Position numbers and translations under genes: made by a program. A stretch of DNA of 11,532 nt from Treponema sp. (lineage in GTDB: Bacteria > Spirochaetota > Spirochaetia > Treponematales > Treponemataceae): NCBI GenBank assembly GCA_024691265.1, contig JAILNT010000026.1:1-11532 (forward strand). The letters are read 5' to 3'. How positions within the stretch are numbered: position 1 is the stretch's first letter; each line of letters begins with the position of its first letter. Positions 6,986-11,532 of the stretch are shown one piece after another. The notes beneath the pieces are model-generated. The model saw nothing but the letters and a program-made list of their open reading frames with translations, ran no database searches and was not told the origin of the DNA.

Positions 6986-8550
6986 TGATTAATGCAGTTG
7001 GAAGAGATATTCCTGAAGAAGTATTAAAGCTGACAAATAAAGAAGTCTTTCATGGTACTCACTACTATGATGGATATGAATATAAACATGATGGAGCTAT
7101 GACAAAATGTGTCATTAACTCTAATGGTAGTAAGATTGTTCCAACTATCCACGATGTTCTTGTAAAATGTGGCATTAAAGATGGTATGACAATCAGTTTC
7201 CATCACCACTTCCGCGAAGGTGACTATGTTGTAAACATGGTTATGGAAGAAATCCACAAGATGGGTATTAAAGATATTACTATTTGTGCAAGTTCTTTGG
7301 GTAAGGCACATGACCCTATCGTTCCTTACATTGAAGATGGTACAATTACTAATATCCAGTCTTCAGGTGTTCGTGGTAAGATTGGTGAAGCCATTTCTAA
7401 TGGTAAATTAAAGGGAATTGCTATAATGCGTTCTCATGGTGGTCGTGTTCGTGCTATCGAAACAGGTGAAACTCATATCGATATTGCATTTGTTGGTTCT
7501 CCAACATGTGACGAATATGGTAACTGCCGTGGTATTGGTGGAAAGTCTAATTGTGGTGTTTTGTCTTATGCTATGGTTGATGCAGACTATGCAGACAAAG
7601 TTGTTGCAATTACAGACTGTCTTGTTCCATTCCCTAACTTCCCAGCTCACATTTCTATGACAAAGGTTGACTATGTTGTAGTTGTTGATGCTATTGGTGA
7701 CCCAGCAAAGATTGCAACTGGTGCTGCAAAGCCTACAAAAGATATGCGTAAGCTTATGATGGCTGATTATTGTACACAGGTTGTTATCAATACTCCATAC
7801 TTTAAAGATGGATTCTCTTATCAGACAGGTGTTGGAGGAGCTTCTATTGCTTCTACAATTTCCCTTGCTAAGGTTATGCAGGAACGAGGTATTCGCATGA
7901 AGTTCGGCGTTGGTGGTTTAACAAAACCAATGTGTGACCTTTTAAATAACGACCAGGTTGACTGCTTGCTCGATACTCAGGACTTCGACCTTGATGCTAT
8001 CGAAAACGTTAAGAAGGTTCGCCACTTCCGTATTTCTGCGGGTGAATATGCTGACCCATTTAACAAGGGTGCTGTAGTAAACAAGCTTGACTTTGTTATT
8101 CTTGCAGCTCTTGAAGTTGATGTTCATTTCAACTGTAATGTTGTTGTAGGTTCTGATGGTGTTATCACAGGTGCACAGGGTGGACACCCTGATACTGCAG
8201 CTGGTGCAAAGTGTACTATTGTTATTACTCCTTTGCTTCAGGGCCGTATTCCTGCAATCTGTACTGACGTAACAACAGTAACAACTCCAGGGGATACTGT
8301 TGACGTTGTAGTTACAGATTATGGTATTGCCATAAACCCATTGCGTCAGGATTTGATGGATGCATTGAAGAATACTGATCTTCCAATTAAGACTATTGAG
8401 GAACTTCGTGATATTGCTTATAGCATTACAGGAGAACCTCAGAAAGTTCAGTTTGGAGATCGTGTTGTTGGTATTATCGAAGCTCGTGATGGTACTGTAA
8501 TGGACGTTGTTCGCCAGATAAAGACTTTCGAGTTTGATAAGAATAACTAA
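6985..8550 (+). CDS. citF: Citrate lyase alpha subunit (citrate:acetyl-ACP transferase)
   Basis: This is a 521-residue CoA-transferase-type subunit that swaps acetyl for citryl on the acyl carrier protein (EC 2.8.3.10), giving free acetate and citryl-ACP for CitE. It is full length for CitF, with characteristic segments SFHHHFREGD (71-80), SSGVRGKIGE (126-135), MRSHGGR (148-154), GSPTCDEYGN (171-180) and a Gly-rich C-terminal half with the GGHPDTAAGA block. The start overlaps the citE stop (TAATG), with AGGGGGA around 6971-6977 as ribosome-binding site. A terminator follows about 25 bases after the stop, so citF closes the operon. Arginines are almost all CGT or CGC, unlike the kinase gene upstream. 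Confidence 0.97.
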   Translation: MINAVGRDIPEEVLKLTNKEVFHGTHYYDGYEYKHDGAMTKCVINSNGSKIVPTIHDVLVKCGIKDGMTISFHHHFREGDYVVNMVMEEIHKMGIKDITICASSLGKAHDPIVPYIEDGTITNIQSSGVRGKIGEAISNGKLKGIAIMRSHGGRVRAIETGETHIDIAFVGSPTCDEYGNCRGIGGKSNCGVLSYAMVDADYADKVVAITDCLVPFPNFPAHISMTKVDYVVVVDAIGDPAKIATGAAKPTKDMRKLMMADYCTQVVINTPYFKDGFSYQTGVGGASIASTISLAKVMQERGIRMKFGVGGLTKPMCDLLNNDQVDCLLDTQDFDLDAIENVKKVRHFRISAGEYADPFNKGAVVNKLDFVILAALEVDVHFNCNVVVGSDGVITGAQGGHPDTAAGAKCTIVITPLLQGRIPAICTDVTTVTTPGDTVDVVVTDYGIAINPLRQDLMDALKNTDLPIKTIEELRDIAYSITGEPQKVQFGDRVVGIIEARDGTVMDVVRQIKTFEFDKNN

Positions 8551-8576
8551 GCAATAAAGCTTTAAGCGTTTTCTTT

Positions 8577-8618
8577 ATTTGCCCTGTTCACTGTCAAAGG
8601 TGTTACAGGGCAAATTTT
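8577..8618 (+). terminator. Terminator after citDEF
   Basis: A perfect 11-bp stem, ATTTGCCCTGT (8577-8587) with ACAGGGCAAAT (8605-8615), carries a 17-base loop in which CAC (8589-8591) can also pair with GTG (8600-8602). It is followed by a short T-tract (8615-8618). A competing weaker hairpin, AATAAAG (8553-8559) with CTTTATT (8573-8579), overlaps its left arm. It very likely ends the cit transcript, although the T-run is short. Confidence 0.75.
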
Positions 8619-8621
8619 ATC

Positions 8622-8650
8622 TTGAAAATGATGGTTTATAGGTGTATAAA
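8622..8650 (+). promoter_or_regulatory. Sigma70-type promoter of the YitT-family gene
   Basis: A TTGAAA -35 box (8622-8627) and a TATAAA -10 box (8645-8650) are separated by exactly 17 bases. The -10 box ends 8 bases before the ATG at 8659, so transcription should begin at or within about three bases of the start codon. No Shine-Dalgarno sequence is present, which supports a leaderless message. Confidence 0.65.
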
Positions 8651-8658
8651 TTTAAGCT

Positions 8659-9519
8659 ATGAATTTTGATTTGAAAAAAGATGGCAAACGTATTATTGTC
8701 ATCACTCTTGCTTCCTTGCTCATGGCTACAAATATAAAGACATTCGTAAGAACTGGCGGCTTATATCCTGGTGGAGCTACAGGAATGACGATTTTATTCC
8801 TTAGAGCTGCAGAAATGTTTTTTAATCTCAAAATACCCTATACTATTGTCAATGTTATATTAAATGCAATTCCTGTATATATTGGCTTTAGATTTATAGG
8901 CAAGAAATTTACTTTGTATTCTTGTCTTATGATTTTTCTTACAGGTTTTTTTACAGACCTCATACCTGCTCATGTTATAACGTATGATACTCTTCTTATA
9001 AGTATTTTCGGCGGTATGATAAATGGTCTTGTTATAAGTACCTGCCTTTTAATGAATGCTACTTCTGGTGGTACCGATTTTATCGCTATATATCTTTCTG
9101 ATAAAAAACATATGGACTCATGGAATGTCGTTTTAGGATTAAATGTTATTATCCTTTCTGCAGCCGGTCTTATGTTTGGTTGGGATAAAGCGATGTATTC
9201 TATAATTTTTCAATTTACATCTACGCAAGTTACTCATATACTATATAAAAAATATCAGCAGGAAACATTATTCATTGTAACTTCTAAACCAGAAGAAGTT
9301 TGTAAGTCCATTTGGGCTGTAAGTCATCATGGAGCTACTATAATATCTGGTGAAGGAGCCTATGGACATACAAAAAGGACTATGGTATATTCCATAGTCT
9401 CTCGTGCAGAATATTCAAAAGTTAGAAAAGTTATATTAGAGATTGATTCTAAGGCATTTATCAATTCTATCCGGACAGAACAGCTGACCGGACGTTTTTA
9501 TCAAAAGCCTACGGAATAG
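8659..9519 (+). CDS. YitT family membrane protein (YitT_membrane + DUF2179)
   Basis: This is a 286-residue integral membrane protein. The N-terminal part has five or six hydrophobic segments with the YitT hallmarks: the GGLYPGGATGM block (33-43), VNVILNAIPVYIG (64-76) and the second Gly-rich block LMNATSGGTDFIA (131-143). The C-terminal cytoplasmic domain (about 200-282) is a DUF2179 domain with HGATIISGEGAYGHTKRTM (224-242), a ferredoxin-like fold that in some family structures resembles ligand-binding domains. The transported substrate or function is not established. The start at 8659 is needed to keep the first membrane helix. No ribosome-binding site is seen, but a promoter abuts the ATG. 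It is a single-gene unit, separated from citF by a terminator. Confidence 0.93.
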   Translation: MNFDLKKDGKRIIVITLASLLMATNIKTFVRTGGLYPGGATGMTILFLRAAEMFFNLKIPYTIVNVILNAIPVYIGFRFIGKKFTLYSCLMIFLTGFFTDLIPAHVITYDTLLISIFGGMINGLVISTCLLMNATSGGTDFIAIYLSDKKHMDSWNVVLGLNVIILSAAGLMFGWDKAMYSIIFQFTSTQVTHILYKKYQQETLFIVTSKPEEVCKSIWAVSHHGATIISGEGAYGHTKRTMVYSIVSRAEYSKVRKVILEIDSKAFINSIRTEQLTGRFYQKPTE

Positions 9520-9569
9520 GAAAGGAAAAACAGGCACTAAGCTGATGTAAACAATAGTTTTTCCTATTC
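9514..9569 (+). other. Hairpin overlapping the YitT-gene stop codon
   Basis: A perfect 10-bp stem, GAATAGGAAA (9514-9523) with TTTCCTATTC (9560-9569), starts within the last codons of the YitT-family gene. The loop is 36 bases. There is no T-run immediately after it (CTTTTCC follows at 9571), so it is an imperfect terminator at best. A smaller hairpin follows: GGACAC (9578-9583) pairs with GTGT-CC (9592-9598) with one bulged G. Confidence 0.45.
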
Positions 9570-9718
9570 TCTTTTCCGGACACGCAAGAATGTGTGCCCT
9601 CCTAAGAAACGTTGGGCTGGATTTTAGATAAGGCATTATTTATATATATTTCCGGGAGCTGGAAAGCTAAACGGCTATATCGTTTATTTCTAGCTCCCAT
9701 CGGCTGTGGTAGTATCTT
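9520..9718. other. Hairpin-rich intergenic stretch between convergent genes
   Basis: About 200 bases separate the stops of the convergent YitT and ZIP genes. No coding sequence is credible on either strand. The space is filled by three inverted repeats (arms 9514-9569, 9578-9598 and 9654-9698) with an AT-rich stretch (about 9635-9651) between the last two. None has a classic T-tract. It may hold bidirectional 3'-end processing structures, a degenerate small mobile repeat or a small RNA. Confidence 0.4.
9654..9698. repeat. Long, stable hairpin downstream of the ZIP gene
   Basis: The arms 9654-9665 and 9687-9698 pair over 12 bp with one G-T wobble (outer GGGAGCT/AGCTCCC). After a 2-base bulge at 9666-9667, TAAACG (9668-9673) pairs with CGTTTA (9681-9686), with a 7-base loop. 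In all, 18 bp are paired within 45 bases. It lies about 20 bases past the ZIP stop. There is no T-run on either side, so it may act as a 3'-end stabiliser or a weak bidirectional terminator. Confidence 0.6.
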
Positions 9719-10495
9719 TTAGCCAAGCATAACATCAAGTACCATCATTAGTACAAATCCAAATGCAAATCCTATAGTTCCTATATCACTATGATTACTT
9801 GCACCTGATTCTGGTAATAATTCCTCAACTATTACATATATCATTGCACCGGCTGCAAATGAAAGCATCCATGGTAATGCATTTAGAATTATGCCTGTTA
9901 ATGCGATTGTTATTAGAGAGGCAATAGGTTCTACTATTCCGCTTAAAGTACCATATATAAAAGCTTTTTTCTTACTCCCGCCTTCAGTTTTTAATGGAAG
10001 TGATATTATTGCTCCTTCAGGAAAGTTTTGTAAGGCTATACCAATTGAAAGAGCAAATGCTTCTGTTATAGATATAGTTTGCATATTGTTTAAAAATCCT
10101 GCAAATACAACCCCTACAGCCATTCCTTCTGGAATATTATGAAGTGTTACGGCAAATACTAGCATTGTAAGCTTTTTAAGCTTTGCATTTGGGCCTTCTG
10201 CATGTTGTGATGCTGCATGGATATGAGGAACGATTCTATCCATAAAAAGCAAAAAGAATACTCCTGCTAGAAGTCCTATTGCACAAGGAAAAGGATTTTT
10301 AGCAGTTTGCTCTAATGCAGGAATAAGTAGTGACCAGACAGCCGCTGCCATCATGACTCCACTTGCAAAACCTAATAAAGCAATGTTTATCTTTTCTCCT
10401 ATCTTGTCTTTTAGAAAAAAAACACAAGAGGAACCTAAGGTTGTACCAAGAAATGGAATTAATAAACCTATACAGACAATTTTTATTGAACTCAT
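9719..10495 (-). CDS. ZIP family divalent metal transporter (ZupT/GufA-like)
   Basis: This is a 258-residue inner-membrane protein of the ZIP family, which imports Zn2+ and often Fe2+, Mn2+ or other divalent ions. About eight membrane segments are visible. Signature metal-site motifs are HNIPEG (119-124) and QNFPEG (156-161). A second-site Glu lies in GIVEPIAS (189), and EELLPES (224-230) is in the last third. The loop between the third and fourth segments has histidines (HIHAASQH, 91-98), as is common in this family. The second motif has Gln-Asn in place of the His found in many ZIPs, which is seen in bacterial members. No Shine-Dalgarno sequence precedes the ATG at 10495. A very AT-rich stretch (10496-10520) lies directly upstream. 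Substrate specificity cannot be read from the sequence. Confidence 0.93.
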   Translation of the reverse strand: MSSIKIVCIGLLIPFLGTTLGSSCVFFLKDKIGEKINIALLGFASGVMMAAAVWSLLIPALEQTAKNPFPCAIGLLAGVFFLLFMDRIVPHIHAASQHAEGPNAKLKKLTMLVFAVTLHNIPEGMAVGVVFAGFLNNMQTISITEAFALSIGIALQNFPEGAIISLPLKTEGGSKKKAFIYGTLSGIVEPIASLITIALTGIILNALPWMLSFAAGAMIYVIVEELLPESGASNHSDIGTIGFAFGFVLMMVLDVMLG

Positions 10496-10522
10496 ATCTT
10501 ATAATATATCTCAAAAAAAAAC

Positions 10523-10551
10523 TTGTGTGCATACTAGAAAGTCGGTAAAAT
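10523..10551 (+). promoter_or_regulatory. Sigma70-type promoter of the Dabb-domain gene
   Basis: A TTGTGT -35 box (10523-10528) and a TAAAAT -10 box (10546-10551) are separated by 17 bases. The -10 box ends 8 bases before the ATG at 10560, the same geometry as the YitT-family promoter. There is no ribosome-binding site, so the transcript is probably leaderless. The minus-strand ZIP gene must be transcribed from within the same 64-base divergent gap. Confidence 0.55.
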
Positions 10552-10559
10552 ATATCATT

Positions 10560-10862
10560 ATGGTAAAGCACATTATATTATGGCAGTTGAAAGATGAACT
10601 TTCTGCTGCAGAGAAAGAAAACGTAAAGAAAGGTATTAAGGAAGGTCTTGAAGGCTTAGTTGGTAAAGTTCCAGGACTTTTAGAAGTTCATGTTAACATA
10701 GCAGGGCTTGCATCTTCTAATGCAGATGTAATGCTTGATTGTACATTGGAAAGCGAAGAGGCTCTTAAAGCTTATGCTGTTAATCCAGAACATCTTGCTG
10801 TTGCAAATGGAAAAGTTCGCCCTTATACAAAGAGTAGAACTTGCATGGACTTTGAGAAATAA
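10560..10862 (+). CDS. Dabb-domain small protein (stress-responsive alpha/beta-barrel family)
   Basis: This is a 100-residue protein made of a single Dabb (dimeric alpha-beta barrel) domain. The N-terminal strand VKHIILWQLKDE (2-13) carries the conserved His4. A helix with ENVKKGIKEGLEGL (20-33) follows, then VPGLLEVHV (37-45), the ADVMLDCTLES strand (55-65) and the NPEHLAVANGKVRPY motif (75-89). Members are small soluble dimers related to polyketide cyclase-like and stress-induced plant proteins. The function in bacteria is mostly unknown. The frame stays open upstream to 10353, but that part lies antisense over the ZIP gene and lacks family similarity, so the start is the ATG at 10560. The next gene starts 5 bases after its stop, implying co-transcription. 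Confidence 0.88.
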   Translation: MVKHIILWQLKDELSAAEKENVKKGIKEGLEGLVGKVPGLLEVHVNIAGLASSNADVMLDCTLESEEALKAYAVNPEHLAVANGKVRPYTKSRTCMDFEK

Positions 10863-10867
10863 GAAAT

Positions 10868-11380
10868 ATGAATAAGATAGCTGTTCCTGTTATTATATTG
10901 GCATTTTTTTGCATTAATTGTTTTGCAAAGGGTAAAGATGATGTTCGCTTTCATGAAAGATTAATTCCTGATTCAAGACAGTATGTAATGACTGTGAATA
11001 GCTATGATTGGGGACCTGCTGTAGATTCTGTAATATTAAATGTAGGTTATCCAGTTGTTGCTTTTGCAATTGATAAAAATGAATTTACTGTTGATGTAAT
11101 TGGTGCCCAGGCAACAACGAAACTTGGTATTGTAACTGGAAAACTTGAAGTTACAGAAGCTTATCTATCTAATGAATATGGTGAGAAAATAGATGTAGAT
11201 GCTTCTGATAGAACTATAAAAAGTCCTTATGTTGTATTGAAATTTAGAATCTCTCCTGAAATAGAAGCTTGTAAGCCTTTTATATCATTCCCTGCATCAG
11301 TATTAAGAGGTGGAGTAAAAGACTTACGTATAAAGAATGATATCCTGGATATAAATATTACAGATAGCCCATATCAATGA
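10868..11380 (+). CDS. Secreted protein of unknown function
   Basis: This is a 170-residue protein with a clear N-terminal export signal: MNK, a hydrophobic core to about residue 18, then INCFAKGKDD. Cleavage by signal peptidase I after CFA (about residue 20) is plausible. C18 could also serve as a relaxed spirochaetal lipobox cysteine, but the match is poor. The mature part is rich in beta-prone segments (DSVILNVGYPVVAFAI, SPYVVLKFRI) and I do not recognise the family. It starts 5 bases after the Dabb gene stop with no real Shine-Dalgarno sequence, so it probably relies on coupled translation. Its last codons (ITDSP, residues 164-168) lie in one arm of a perfect inverted repeat, and its 3' end overlaps the convergent gene at the right edge by 23 bases. 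Confidence 0.8.
   Translation: MNKIAVPVIILAFFCINCFAKGKDDVRFHERLIPDSRQYVMTVNSYDWGPAVDSVILNVGYPVVAFAIDKNEFTVDVIGAQATTKLGIVTGKLEVTEAYLSNEYGEKIDVDASDRTIKSPYVVLKFRISPEIEACKPFISFPASVLRGGVKDLRIKNDILDINITDSPYQ
11356..11370 (+). repeat. Inverted repeat, left arm
   Basis: TATTACAGATAGCCC is the exact reverse complement of the last 15 bases of the window (11518-11532). On the plus strand it encodes ITDSP near the end of the secreted protein. On the minus strand it contains the stop codon of the convergent gene (11358-11360). The inner boundaries of the two arms are sharp: the adjoining bases do not pair. Confidence 0.85.
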
Positions 11381-11532
11381 TATCTCGTTTTAGTTCATCA
11401 TCGTCGTCTTCGTCTTCATCATCGTCTTCGTCTTCTTCATCGTCATCATCAGAATATGGCTCAGATTCCCAATGAAATGAAGATTCAGAGAAAGAAGCTA
11501 TAGGACTATTTATACCAGGGCTATCTGTAATA
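11358..11532 (-). CDS. 3' part of an unidentified gene with a strongly acidic C-terminal tail (partial)
   Basis: A minus-strand frame is open from the window edge to a TAA at 11358-11360 and gives the last 57 residues of a protein. It reads ITDSPGINSPIASFSESSF, then HWESEPYS, then an uninterrupted run of 19 Asp/Glu residues (coded by 11394-11450), and ends LKRDIIDMGYL. The run mixes GAT, GAC, GAA and GAG-type codons (mainly GAT/GAC/GAA), and a coherent low-complexity acidic tail with a normal end is good evidence for real coding. The family is unknown because the body lies outside the window. Acidic tails occur in secreted calcium- or metal-binding proteins and in proteins that bind basic partners. 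It overlaps the plus-strand secreted protein gene tail-to-tail by 23 bases. Confidence 0.65.
   Translation of the reverse strand, partial: ITDSPGINSPIASFSESSFHWESEPYSDDDDEEDEDDDEDEDDDDELKRDIIDMGYL
11518..11532 (-). repeat. Inverted repeat, right arm
   Basis: GGGCTATCTGTAATA is the exact reverse complement of 11356-11370 and reaches the last base of the window, so its full length is unknown. Read on the minus strand it encodes ITDSP in the frame of the acidic-tail gene, the same five residues in the same frame as the left arm. Confidence 0.85.

Noticed and set aside
10353..10559. 69-residue N-terminal extension of the Dabb-domain protein
   Set aside because: It lies antisense over the ZIP gene and lacks domain similarity; the Dabb domain begins at the ATG at 10560, which has its own promoter.

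Overview
The window is AT-rich (roughly one third G+C by eye) and densely coded. It fits a strictly or facultatively anaerobic, host- or rumen-associated bacterium. A Treponema-like spirochaete is my best guess, from the mix of a short flavodoxin, a DUF3793 protein, a citrate lyase cluster and AT-rich genes. A clostridial relative cannot be excluded from sequence alone. No rRNA, tRNA, CRISPR array, insertion sequence or phage gene was seen.

Left part (1-1256): a DUF3793 gene and a short-chain flavodoxin form a small operon. A DtxR/IdeR-like 19-base element lies ahead of it and a strong intrinsic terminator ends it, which suggests iron- or metal-responsive expression. About 135 bases of unexplained, partly self-complementary DNA lie between the flavodoxin stop and the terminator.

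Centre-left (1255-4189): an OmpR-type response regulator (minus strand) and a large membrane histidine kinase (plus strand) are divergently transcribed. The kinase has a Cache-like sensor and a degenerate C-terminal receiver with Glu at the phosphorylation position.

Centre (4295-8550): a citrate module. A CitMHS-type citrate/metal symporter ends in a terminator-like hairpin and is followed by tightly coupled citD, citE and citF, the three subunits of citrate lyase. Together they import citrate and split it to acetate and oxaloacetate. The adjacent two-component system is the obvious candidate sensor for this substrate. The maturation genes (citC, citX, citG) and an oxaloacetate decarboxylase are not in the window. 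Codon use in the transporter and citEF (CGT/CGC arginine) differs strongly from the kinase (AGA arginine), which points to high expression.

Right part (8659-11532): a YitT-family membrane protein, then a 200-base hairpin-rich intergenic stretch, a minus-strand ZIP metal transporter, a Dabb-family small protein followed by a secreted protein of unknown function, and the 3' end of a minus-strand gene ending in a strongly acidic tail. Both the YitT and Dabb genes have a good sigma70-type promoter whose -10 box ends exactly 8 bases before the ATG, and neither has a Shine-Dalgarno sequence. They look leaderless. At the right edge a perfect 15-bp inverted repeat, in the same reading frame in both convergent genes, brackets the end of the secreted protein gene and the acidic tail. 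This is the geometry of a C-terminus-swapping invertible segment and is the most unusual signal here.
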